Below the pieces are notes generated by a model that had not been told where the DNA came from, did no database searches, and worked only from the letters and a program-made list of their open reading frames with translations. From assembly GCA_022791915.1 (NCBI GenBank), contig JAAWAB010000015.1:1-64000 (forward strand): a DNA stretch of 64,000 nt, in the 5' to 3' direction. This document shows, in pieces, positions 1-11,141 of the stretch. Each line of letters begins with the position of its first letter. The first letter of the stretch is position 1. The DNA is from Clostridia bacterium (GTDB taxonomy: Bacteria; Bacillota; Clostridia; Christensenellales; Pumilibacteraceae). Made by a program: the position numbers and the translations under genes.

Positions 1-44
1 AAACCTAAAAGCCCGCAGAAGCGAAAATACGGGCTTCTACGGGC
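1..44 (-). terminator. Rho-independent terminator of nifJ
   Basis: Read on the minus strand, a 12-bp stem with one mismatch (arms at 33-44 and 11-22, 10-nt loop) is followed by TTTTAGGTTT at 10-1. It lies about 100 bp past the nifJ stop. Nothing else is visible in 45-144. Confidence 0.75.
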
Positions 45-144
45 ATATTTTAGTCAACAAAGGAAACTACAGCGGAGGAATAATCCATGGCGAAGATTGC
101 ATCGCGTGAAAATTCCGTGCGTAAGCAAACAAATAGGAGAGGAT

Positions 145-3699
<3,555 letters not shown>

Positions 3700-3716
3700 T
3701 TAGACCAAACGTATAT

Positions 3717-3745
3717 ATTATAAAACTTACAAGGCAAATAGTCAA
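3717..3745 (-). promoter_or_regulatory. Sigma-A promoter of nifJ
   Basis: On the minus strand, TTGACT (3745-3740), a 17-bp spacer and TATAAT (3722-3717) give a start near 3710. That leaves a leader of about 47 nt with GGAGG before the ATG. Confidence 0.8.
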
Positions 3746-3829
3746 GGAAAAACGCGGACACTTTTCTTGTGCGCTCCGATACAATAAGCGCGGACAAATG
3801 CGCTACGGAAGTGAAACGGTGCGATTGTG

Positions 3830-3859
3830 TTGACAGGCGGCGAAAAAAGATAGTATACT
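3830..3859 (+). promoter_or_regulatory. Sigma-A promoter of the acyltransferase gene
   Basis: TTGACA (3830-3835), an 18-bp spacer and TATACT (3854-3859). Predicted start is near 3866, giving a leader of only about 25 nt. Confidence 0.75.
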
Positions 3860-3890
3860 GAAATGAAATACATTCGGGAACGGTGTGGGT

Positions 3891-4706
3891 ATGCAAGGGG
3901 ATGAAAAGAAAAACACGATAGAGAAATGGTATAACGCGTTGCGGTTTCCGCCTCAAAGCGGGGCGGCTTTTCGTGCGGCGCTTGAACGGGAAGACCTTTC
4001 CGATTTGGATATGGTGGAAACGTATTCTTTCGGAAAGCATTCGCCGCAAAAGGATTGGCTTGCCTGTTTATTCTTTTGCGACGAATCGGAAAGAAATTAT
4101 TGCGAAAAAAGAATCCCGCGGCAAATTCTATTAGACACGTTTTCCGATTTGGCAGTGTGGTGCGATACCTATTACAACACGTTCGGAGAGTGGGGAATTG
4201 CGGAGTTCCCCTGGCTGTTGCACCATTACCGATTGGAACTGTTTCGGTTGGGGCGTTTGCAATTTTGCATGGGGCGGGCGGAACGGGACGCGCCGCAGGC
4301 AGGACTGAAAGAAGGCGACCCCGTGCTCGAAGTACATATTCCCGCAGGCGGACGGCTTACCGAAACGGCGTGCGACGATTCGCTTGCCTTGGCGCGGGAA
4401 TTTTTCGGAAAGTTTTTTCCCGACTTTCGGTATACGTGTTTTACCTGTCATTCCTGGCTATTAGACGAAGGGCTACGCAATTTGCTGCCTTGTGATTCGC
4501 ATATTTTAGCGTTTGGCAATCGTTTTTTGCGGTTACACGGTGAAAAGTCGGACGCGATTTTGCGGTATTTGTTTAAGTGGAATACCACGCGGCAGACGCT
4601 TACAGGCGAAACGCCCGTTTCGTCGTTTGCGGCAAAAGTGAAAAATTACGCGCTGTCGGGTGGGGATTTTTACGAAGTATGGGGTGTGTTACGGGCGGAC
4701 GGATAA
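3891..4706 (+). CDS. Acyltransferase-domain protein (GNAT-like C-terminal domain family)
   Basis: A 271-residue cytoplasmic protein. The second half carries EVHIPAGG, CDDSLALA and SWLLDEGL blocks, which I recognise from the two-domain acyltransferase family with a GNAT-like C-terminal fold found in Firmicutes. The substrate is unknown. The start is uncertain: ATG at 3891, or a GTG two codons upstream at 3885; neither has a strong Shine-Dalgarno sequence (only a weak GGGA). Its last codons (4665-4697) recur at 9714-9746 beyond the peptidase-BspA module, with a stop two codons earlier. A strong terminator follows. Confidence 0.75.
   Translation: MQGDEKKNTIEKWYNALRFPPQSGAAFRAALEREDLSDLDMVETYSFGKHSPQKDWLACLFFCDESERNYCEKRIPRQILLDTFSDLAVWCDTYYNTFGEWGIAEFPWLLHHYRLELFRLGRLQFCMGRAERDAPQAGLKEGDPVLEVHIPAGGRLTETACDDSLALAREFFGKFFPDFRYTCFTCHSWLLDEGLRNLLPCDSHILAFGNRFLRLHGEKSDAILRYLFKWNTTRQTLTGETPVSSFAAKVKNYALSGGDFYEVWGVLRADG
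4665..4697 (+). repeat. Direct repeat copy A (3' end of the acyltransferase gene)
   Basis: This 33-bp stretch encodes DFYEVWGVLRA near the C terminus. It matches 9714-9746 at 32 of 33 positions; the one difference is a silent GTA/GTG valine codon. Confidence 0.9.
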
Positions 4707-4791
4707 GGTGATTTTGTTGTGCGGGGTTGGGCGCCTACGGGGGCAATATACAGTGTTGACTGCCCTCAGAAAAAAGGATAAAAAGAATGAC

Positions 4792-4820
4792 AAAAGCGGT
4801 TCCGAAGGGAATCGCTTTTT
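4792..4820 (+). terminator. Terminator after the acyltransferase gene (repeat copy A)
   Basis: AAAAGCGGTTCC (4792-4803), loop GAAG, GGAATCGCTTTT (4808-4819) with one G-U pair, then T. The same 28 bp recur at 9769-9796. Confidence 0.9.
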
Positions 4821-4854
4821 GCGAAAAAATAAGATTAAATTTTTCCAAACCCTA

Positions 4855-4883
4855 TTGACAAATAATGGAAACGGGTTTACAAT
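4855..4883 (+). promoter_or_regulatory. Sigma-A promoter of the peptidase-BspA module
   Basis: TTGACA (4855-4860), a 17-bp spacer and TACAAT (4878-4883), 54 bp before the first ATG of the two-gene module. This is a near-consensus promoter. Confidence 0.85.
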
Positions 4884-4936
4884 AAAAGTATACAAGTGTT
4901 GGCAATATAAACGGAAAGGAGGGGATTGGAAATCGA

Positions 4937-5587
4937 ATGACGAAAAAACGGAAAATTGCGGTATGTGTATGGTTAATGTTAGCGGTGGCGTTTTCCATGT
5001 GGCTGGGGTTTACTGTACACGGACAAAGGGATTCCACATACACCCAAGAACAACACATTGCTCGGATTTCCAAACGGGTGGAAAAACGGTATATGGGGGA
5101 AGGCAGTAAGTATACGGATTTCAAGGTGTATCCTTTATACAACCAAAACGATTGTTTCAGCTACTACTGTTTGGTGGAGTTTGAGCCGTACGGGTATATG
5201 TATGTGGAGATACGGGATGTGAACTGGGCGAGAGTGCTCGGCTTATACGGAATGTATTCCAAAGACAGTACTAGTAAAGATCCCACTATTGAATGGGTAC
5301 GGTACAAAATCGACGAGAGCGGAAAAGAATTTTACTATGAGATGGACGAAACTGGGAAACCGATTGAGTACTCGGTGAGTCATTTCAAAGCGGCGGGTAT
5401 CAAAAACGAAACTCGGTATGTGTTACGTGTCGGAAAACGTCATATGTATATTCCTGCGGTAAAAAGGGGAGACAAATATCTCAATCTTATATCTATGGAA
5501 GAATTTGTTTACGGCACGCAACTTTCGGAAGATAATCATGCATGTGTTGGGTTGAGTGTTCCACCTCACAAAGAATTTGATTTATAA
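4937..5587 (+). CDS. Membrane-anchored or secreted protein of unknown function
   Basis: A 216-residue protein with a basic N terminus and one hydrophobic segment (about residues 7-26), so it is probably anchored with its bulk outside the cell. The rest is polar and rich in Tyr, Lys and Glu, with two Cys close together near residues 73-78. I do not recognise the family. A strong AAAGGAGGGG precedes the ATG. It is first in a two-gene unit, with 16 bp between its stop and the large peptidase-BspA gene, so the two are probably co-expressed. It could help secretion, folding or inhibition of the downstream peptidase; that is inference from position only. Confidence 0.8.
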   Translation: MTKKRKIAVCVWLMLAVAFSMWLGFTVHGQRDSTYTQEQHIARISKRVEKRYMGEGSKYTDFKVYPLYNQNDCFSYYCLVEFEPYGYMYVEIRDVNWARVLGLYGMYSKDSTSKDPTIEWVRYKIDESGKEFYYEMDETGKPIEYSVSHFKAAGIKNETRYVLRVGKRHMYIPAVKRGDKYLNLISMEEFVYGTQLSEDNHACVGLSVPPHKEFDL

Positions 5588-5603
5588 TAGGAGGAAATAG
5601 AAA

Positions 5604-8600
5604 ATGAACATGAGAAAAGGCATGACAGTGTTGGCAACGGGGCTTGCCGTTTTGGTATCGGCAATGATTTTTTGCATGACGCCCGCAGTTGCGTCGGCGG
5701 AAACAAACGGCGCGCACGTTTCGGTTGCGAATTCTGCGTTTGTAACATACAGCGATGCGTCGGACTACGAAATCAATTTGAACACAACGCCCATAGAGAA
5801 TTTTACCAACGTGCAGTTTATTGAGAATCGGAATTATTTTTATTTGAACCCAAAACATCGTGATAATGACAGTAGCGATAATCCCTTGGGCATGTGCACA
5901 ACCGTTGCCATGCAAATGCTATTGGGGTATCACAATTACTATTCGGACAGACGGTTGATTCCCGCAACGACTGCGGACGGAACGCGCTTTTTAAGCGACG
6001 ATTACGGGAATTTAGCGCAACACCCTGTTGTGCTATCGGCACGGCATTACAAACCAGGTTATTCGAGCTTGGGAACGGAGGACAGCGTTTATCGGGCGAT
6101 ATTCGATATGGAATTTTGGGGTTCGCTTGTAGGACAAATGTTTCCGTTTGTGAGCAGTGCGGGGAAAAAGTTTGTGGAAACATATGCGGCGGATATTCAA
6201 GACGAAGTTTCGATCGATTGGGCAATTTTTTCGCAGGCGGAGGCAATGGCGGAAATCCGCGCAGGCAGACCGATTATGGTGGGAATCAATCCCGCCAAAC
6301 TAACGGGTGCAAGTTTGGACAATTGGCATGTTATGGTGGCATACGGATATGCCGAATATGCAGGACAATTGGGGTTTGTTGTACATAAAGGGTGGGAAGG
6401 TGATGATACGCAAGTATGGTACCCCGCCGATTGGTTGGGGTTTCAGTTAACAATGGCGGTGGAACATACGCATACTTTTGAAGATTTAGGCGTGAATATA
6501 GAAGGACAATACCGTGGAATCAAATGCAACGTATGCGGGTGCGAAACGTTGGAAAGTATTTATACTTTGAATACACGGGGCGATCGGATTGAAGGGATAA
6601 AAGAAGAGTATACCGATATAAAAGAGATTAAAATTCCCGATCGGATTAACGGACAAATCCGCATTCTTTCGGTTGCGGACGGCGCTTTTGCTAATATGGG
6701 AATCACCGCTGTGACGTTTTTAGGCGATACGACTTCTATCGGTAAATCGGCGTTTAAGAACTGTGTGCAATTAACGCAGGCAAGGTTGCCGGGTCAACTG
6801 ATGGAAATCGGCGACGAAACGTTTTACGGTTGTAAGTCTTTGGGGGATATGTCGCTTCCTTCCACTGTCAAAAAAATCGGCAATTCTGCATTCGAAAATT
6901 GTTCCAAACTGACGATATCGAGTTGGGCGAGCGAGTTGACGACAATCGGCGAACGGGCTTTTTACGGTTGCGCGCTTTTGGATAGAATCAACCTATCGCC
7001 GTTAGTGGATTCTATCGGTTCGGCGGCTTTCCTATACTGTACCAACCTATCGTATGCGGATATTCCCGATGCGATAACCGAAATTAAAGACAACACGTTT
7101 GCTTTTTGCTCGAGTTTGCGGAGTGTTGTACTTCCGAAAGCTTTAACACATATAGGTTGGGCGGCTTTTATCGGTACGGCAATTGATGAGATTGCTATTC
7201 CCGACACGGTGAAATCGATCGGTTCGTCTGCATTCGGTTTTTGCTCTAATTTAACAAGCATTACGATTCCCGATTCGGTTACGGAATTGGGAAATAATGC
7301 GTTTAACGGGTGCCGTAAGTTATCGAGCGTTTCGCTTTCAAACAGTTTAACTGCAATAAACGAAGGGGTATTCTTATCATGCGAGAGTTTATTGTCTATC
7401 GATATTCCCGAAGGCATAACTTCGATTGGTAATCAGGCGTTCCGAGCAAGCGGGTTAAACAGTATCACGTTTCCCTATTCAACGAAAGTGTTGGGAAACG
7501 GTGTTTTCCAGGATTGTCCGAATCTATCCGAAGTCGATTTTTATTATGGAATAGAAACAATCGGTAAAGAAGTGTTTATGAATTGTTCGAGTTTGACAAC
7601 ACTTTCCATACCGTTTAACATTACTACTATTGGTGAAGGGGCTTTTCGCGAATGTACGGCATTGACCGATGTAAATCTTTCTTATACATTAGAACGAATT
7701 CCCGATTATATGTTTTATAACTGCACTGCGTTACAAAACGTGAATATTTTGAACAACATTACGCAAATCGGTGCATACGCATTCTACGGTTGCGGTTTAC
7801 AAAATTTGGTCATATCGGATAACGTGGCAACTATCGGAGAAAGAGCGTTTGATAATTCACGGTTGGAAACAATTGCCGTATCGCCGAACAATTCGACTTT
7901 TTCAACGCAAGACGGAATTTTGTATAATAAAGCAAAAACGGAAATCGTTTATGTTCCCAATCGAATCGGCGGGGGTGTAATTGTTCCGCGCACGGTAAAA
8001 ACGATTGCAGGAGATAGTTTTAACGGTCGAGTACAATTACATAGCGTTACGATACCGCGAGAAGTGGGTACGATTCAAAGTTCCGCTTTCAACGGCTGTA
8101 CAAATTTAACCATATACGTTGAAACACATAGTACTGCGCCGAACGATTGGGATACGTCTTGGAATGCTTCCAATCGACCCGTAATATGGAGATGTACTTT
8201 GAGCACGAGCGGATATATAACATCGGTTTATAAAACAGCTGACGGGATTTCCAACGCCGAAACGATTGGCGGAATAAAAGCCCCTTATTGCGACGGTTCC
8301 GAATTTACGGGATGGGCGACTACGCAAACCGGTGCGCCCGCATATTCGGCAACGGACATTATAAATGCGCCTAACAACACAACTTTATATGCAATTTGGA
8401 AAAGTTTGTTTGCAGATGATTTTGAATTTGTGTTAATCGATTCGGGAAAATCATATGAAGTGAAAGTGAAAAAGGGTGCAACGCTTACGGGAGACGTGAC
8501 CATTCCCGCTACATATCGCGGTTTACCTGTAACAAAAATAGCGGATAGGGGTTTTGCTCATAACACAAATGCGAATGCATATGCCAAAACGGACGCAATA

Positions 8601-9683
8601 ACATCGATATCTTTGCCTGACACGCTTTTGGAAATCGGTATAAGCGGATTTGCAAATTGTGTGGGGGTGGAATCCGTTCATATTTCCGAATCTTCTTCTT
8701 TGAAAGCAATAGGGGATCAGGCATTTGCGGAATGTATAGAACTGAAAGAGTTTTATTTACCCAAACATGTGAATCGGATTGGAGTATTAAGTTTTTACAA
8801 GTGTTTTGCGATGACTCGTTTCGTGTTTGCAGACGAAAGCGAGATACAAACAATAGAAAACAATGCATTTGACATGTGCAGTGTGATGACAGACATACTG
8901 CTTCCCGACACCCTGAAAAATATCGGTACCTATGTATTTGATAGTTGCGGGAGATTGGCAACGGTGAAATTGCCTGTGGGGATAACGTCAATTCCCGAAG
9001 GGATGTTTATGGGATGTGGATCGTTACAGAATATATCGATTCCCGCCACGGTTAAAGTTATAGGAAAAAATGCTTTTGGCTATTGTGCTATTAAAAATAT
9101 TTATATACCTGCTTCGGTAACGGATATAGGTGAATTCGCATTCAGAAATTGTAAGCCCGATAATATAACGGTAGAAATGGGAAACGCATTCTATACCGCA
9201 AAGGGAAATTGCCTGATTCAAATCAATAATAACGCATTGATTGTAGGGGCAAATAATAGCACGATTCCCGCTACCGTAACATCGATAGGGCGTTATGCCT
9301 TTTATGGATGCGATATTACATCTGTAACGATTCCCAAATCTGTTACAGTTATAGACGCGAACGCGTTTGGATTTTGTAAAAACCTGAAAACGGTAGTGAT
9401 TCCTTCGGATAGTAATCTGACAAGTATCGGCGACTCTGCATTTGCCTATACTGCTATTACCGAAATCTTTATTCCGGCTAAAGTGACCTTTATAAACAGT
9501 GCTTTTTATGCTTGTAAGGAATTAAAAAACGCATATTTTGCAAATCCGAACGGTTGGTGGTATTGTTATCCGAGTTCTTCGACAAGTGGAACGAGTTTAG
9601 CTACGTCCGATATTGTCAATGCGACAACTGCGGCTACATATTTAACAAAAACATATAGTTCTTATACTTGGAAACGCGGTTAA
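5604..9683 (+). CDS. Secreted papain-like cysteine peptidase fused to BspA-type leucine-rich repeats
   Basis: A 1359-residue secreted protein. A signal peptide ends near residue 32 (ASA cut). Residues about 60-290 look like a papain/C39-fold peptidase: GMCTTVAMQ gives a candidate nucleophile C98, and NWHVMVAYGY gives a candidate H242. A small Cys pair (KCNVCGCE) follows. Leucine-rich repeats of the LRR_5/BspA type, about 23 residues each with IGxxAFxxC cores, fill about 340-850 and 940-1340. Between them, near 860-930, is an InlB-type B-repeat ending in LYAIW. There is no LPXTG motif or C-terminal membrane helix; the C terminus (SSYTWKRG) is typical of clostridial BspA proteins. The SD is AGGAGGA. 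The sequence looks more AT-rich than its neighbours. A role in host or polymer contact and proteolysis is inference. Confidence 0.85.
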   Translation: MNMRKGMTVLATGLAVLVSAMIFCMTPAVASAETNGAHVSVANSAFVTYSDASDYEINLNTTPIENFTNVQFIENRNYFYLNPKHRDNDSSDNPLGMCTTVAMQMLLGYHNYYSDRRLIPATTADGTRFLSDDYGNLAQHPVVLSARHYKPGYSSLGTEDSVYRAIFDMEFWGSLVGQMFPFVSSAGKKFVETYAADIQDEVSIDWAIFSQAEAMAEIRAGRPIMVGINPAKLTGASLDNWHVMVAYGYAEYAGQLGFVVHKGWEGDDTQVWYPADWLGFQLTMAVEHTHTFEDLGVNIEGQYRGIKCNVCGCETLESIYTLNTRGDRIEGIKEEYTDIKEIKIPDRINGQIRILSVADGAFANMGITAVTFLGDTTSIGKSAFKNCVQLTQARLPGQLMEIGDETFYGCKSLGDMSLPSTVKKIGNSAFENCSKLTISSWASELTTIGERAFYGCALLDRINLSPLVDSIGSAAFLYCTNLSYADIPDAITEIKDNTFAFCSSLRSVVLPKALTHIGWAAFIGTAIDEIAIPDTVKSIGSSAFGFCSNLTSITIPDSVTELGNNAFNGCRKLSSVSLSNSLTAINEGVFLSCESLLSIDIPEGITSIGNQAFRASGLNSITFPYSTKVLGNGVFQDCPNLSEVDFYYGIETIGKEVFMNCSSLTTLSIPFNITTIGEGAFRECTALTDVNLSYTLERIPDYMFYNCTALQNVNILNNITQIGAYAFYGCGLQNLVISDNVATIGERAFDNSRLETIAVSPNNSTFSTQDGILYNKAKTEIVYVPNRIGGGVIVPRTVKTIAGDSFNGRVQLHSVTIPREVGTIQSSAFNGCTNLTIYVETHSTAPNDWDTSWNASNRPVIWRCTLSTSGYITSVYKTADGISNAETIGGIKAPYCDGSEFTGWATTQTGAPAYSATDIINAPNNTTLYAIWKSLFADDFEFVLIDSGKSYEVKVKKGATLTGDVTIPATYRGLPVTKIADRGFAHNTNANAYAKTDAITSISLPDTLLEIGISGFANCVGVESVHISESSSLKAIGDQAFAECIELKEFYLPKHVNRIGVLSFYKCFAMTRFVFADESEIQTIENNAFDMCSVMTDILLPDTLKNIGTYVFDSCGRLATVKLPVGITSIPEGMFMGCGSLQNISIPATVKVIGKNAFGYCAIKNIYIPASVTDIGEFAFRNCKPDNITVEMGNAFYTAKGNCLIQINNNALIVGANNSTIPATVTSIGRYAFYGCDITSVTIPKSVTVIDANAFGFCKNLKTVVIPSDSNLTSIGDSAFAYTAITEIFIPAKVTFINSAFYACKELKNAYFANPNGWWYCYPSSSTSGTSLATSDIVNATTAATYLTKTYSSYTWKRG

Positions 9684-9713
9684 TTTCTACATGAACTAGT
9701 GTAGGGTTATCGA

Positions 9714-9746
9714 GATTTTTACGAAGTGTGGGGTGTGTTACGGGCG
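9714..9746 (+). pseudogene. Relic of an acyltransferase gene 3' end (repeat copy B)
   Basis: The frame reads DFYEVWGVLRA then TAG at 9747-9749, matching the end of the acyltransferase gene at 4665-4697 (32/33 bp). Upstream of 9711 the match is lost and an in-frame TAG at 9702 blocks translation. It appears to be what remains of a duplicated or interrupted copy. Confidence 0.8.
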
Positions 9747-9768
9747 TAGAAAAAGAGATAGCCATACA

Positions 9769-9797
9769 AAAAGCGGTTCCGAAGGGAATCGCTTTTA
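9769..9797. terminator. Bidirectional terminator, second copy of the 4792-4819 hairpin
   Basis: The 28 bp are identical to 4792-4819. On the plus strand the hairpin ends in TTTT; on the minus strand it ends in TTTTTG. It therefore probably serves both the BspA gene and the convergent kinase gene, whose stop codon (9797-9795) lies inside it. Confidence 0.85.
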
Positions 9798-10799
9798 CTT
9801 TCGCAGAAGGGGAAGAAATTCGCCGTACAGCATTTGAATGAAATCGCCCATGTTGTCGTAGCGCTTTTCGGGAAGAATTTGCAATGCTTTCATGATTGCG
9901 TTTTCCACGGCAACGGGAACGACTGCGCCGAGTTGCGACGGGCGGGGGAGTCTATCTTGCTGTACGCGCGATTGCGCGTCGGCGGGAATGTAGCCCGTGA
10001 TTGCGTTGTATATGGTGGCGCCTACCTGATATACGTCCGACCACGGACCTTGTTTGCATTCTGCGGGGCGATAGAATTCAATGGGCGAGAAGCCTGCTTT
10101 GAGCACCATGAACGGCTTTTCGTTCCGAGGGTCGTTATATAATGCCGCCGCGCCGAAGTCGATGAGTTTTACGTATTTATTCTGTACGATTATGATGTTT
10201 TCGGGGCTGATATCTTTGTGAATCACGCCGTATTGGTGCAAAATGACCAACGATTCGAGTATGGGGCGCATGATATCCAGCGTTTCTTTAACCGTAACTT
10301 TATAGCCGCGTGCCGAAAGGTAATCGCGAAGTGTTTGTCCTTCGAGATAGTCCATAACGATGTAGGCGGTGTTGTTTTCTTCAAAAAAGTCGAGCAGTTT
10401 TGCAATGCCGTGCAGATGATTGATGCGTATGAGTATTTGTGCTTCGTGCACGAACGCCCGCCGCCAGTGATTGAACGCAACGATATGTTCGGGGCTGCTC
10501 ACGCGCACCTGCCCCGTGTGCGGTTCGCGCGCCGTGTAGTTTTTGGGAAAGAACTCTTTGATTGCCACGCGTTTGCTTGTGTATAAATCCCAGGCAAGAT
10601 AGGTAATGCCGAATCCGCCCGCGCCTAACTGCCGCGCAATCAGATAGCGTCCGTTGAGCAGTGTGCGCAAAGAAAGCGCGGAAGGCGGGTTGGCGTCGTC
10701 GTCCTTCCGTGTGCGGCAGTGAAAGCAAAAACCGCTTTTGTCCAGAGTGGCAAAGCAATTTAAGCAAACGGTTCGTATGTCGCGCGTATCGGCATGCAT
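9795..10799 (-). CDS. Zinc-ribbon serine/threonine protein kinase
   Basis: A 334-residue cytoplasmic Hanks-type kinase from the chosen ATG. A short zinc ribbon comes first (C12xxC15 and C25xxC28). The kinase domain has the glycine loop LGAGGFGITY (about 58-67), VAIKEFFP with ATP-binding K81, the catalytic loop IHKDISPEN (D196) and DFGAA (D214). No transmembrane or extracellular sensor domain follows, so the input is unknown. Longer starts exist upstream, but a promoter (extended -10 TGC-TACACT) places the RNA start within about two bases of this ATG, suggesting a leaderless message. It diverges from ileS and converges on the BspA gene. Confidence 0.88.
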   Translation of the reverse strand: MHADTRDIRTVCLNCFATLDKSGFCFHCRTRKDDDANPPSALSLRTLLNGRYLIARQLGAGGFGITYLAWDLYTSKRVAIKEFFPKNYTAREPHTGQVRVSSPEHIVAFNHWRRAFVHEAQILIRINHLHGIAKLLDFFEENNTAYIVMDYLEGQTLRDYLSARGYKVTVKETLDIMRPILESLVILHQYGVIHKDISPENIIIVQNKYVKLIDFGAAALYNDPRNEKPFMVLKAGFSPIEFYRPAECKQGPWSDVYQVGATIYNAITGYIPADAQSRVQQDRLPRPSQLGAVVPVAVENAIMKALQILPEKRYDNMGDFIQMLYGEFLPLLRK

Positions 10800-10807
10800 T
10801 ATAAATA

Positions 10808-10836
10808 AGTGTAGCATATAATCCGACAAAATGCAA
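10808..10836 (-). promoter_or_regulatory. Kinase promoter, leaderless type
   Basis: On the minus strand: TTGCAT (10836-10831), a 17-bp spacer ending in TGC, TACACT (10813-10808), then 8 nt to the ATG at 10799. There is no Shine-Dalgarno sequence. Confidence 0.5.
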
Positions 10837-10955
10837 TTCTTTTTGTTATGTGAAAATTTGCCTGTATTCTGTTTGACATAGCGGCAAGTGGGCATACAAA
10901 ACGGAAAAAAGAAAAAAGTTTTTTTGTTCCGAGCGGCAGTTTTTGCGGAATTTAA

Positions 10956-10985
10956 TTGACACGGGCGGTTCTTACGGGTTATAAT
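10956..10985 (+). promoter_or_regulatory. Sigma-A promoter of ileS
   Basis: TTGACA (10956-10961), an 18-bp spacer and TATAAT (10980-10985), with a start near 10992. A second weaker candidate (TTGACA near 10873 with TACAAA) lies upstream. Confidence 0.85.
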
Positions 10986-10991
10986 AAAAAC

Positions 10992-11141
10992 AAGAGACGC
11001 GGGGTCTTGCTTTTTATAAGCGGGGCGTCGCCTGTTTCGACGGTAGTACCGCTCGGTAAAAAAGCACCGTGCGGTTTTTCACAGGTTGCGGCGCTTTTGC
11101 TTGCGTCGTATTCGGGAAATTTATATAAAGGAAAACTCTTT
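10992..11141 (+). promoter_or_regulatory. ileS leader with terminator and competing antiterminator stems
   Basis: The leader is about 150 nt. It opens with a small hairpin (CAAGA 10991-10995 with TCTTG 11005-11009). A terminator can form from ACCGCTCGGT (11048-11057) and ACCGTGCGGT (11066-11075), followed by TTTTTC. An alternative stem pairs AGCGG (11019-11023) with CCGCT (11049-11053) and encloses CGTCG/CGACG (11026-11030 with 11038-11042); it uses the terminator's 5' arm, so the two exclude each other. It is too short for a normal T-box and lacks the UGGN bulge. The signal sensed is unknown. Confidence 0.55.
11048..11080 (+). terminator. Leader terminator (attenuator) before ileS
   Basis: Ten-position stem (one U-U mismatch), loop AAAAAAGC, then TTTTTC, located 62 nt before the ileS ATG and after its promoter. 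Confidence 0.7.

Noticed and set aside
10992..11141. Canonical T-box riboswitch before ileS
   Set aside because: ACGGTAGTACCGCT resembles the T-box sequence at 11 of 14 positions, but the tRNA-contacting UGG is UAG, the sequence is not on the expected side of an antiterminator, and there is no room for stem I with a specifier loop.
10956..11141. In-frame 62-codon N-terminal extension of ileS
   Set aside because: It starts inside the -35 element and crosses the leader terminator; the ATG at 11142 has the SD and the normal IleRS N terminus.
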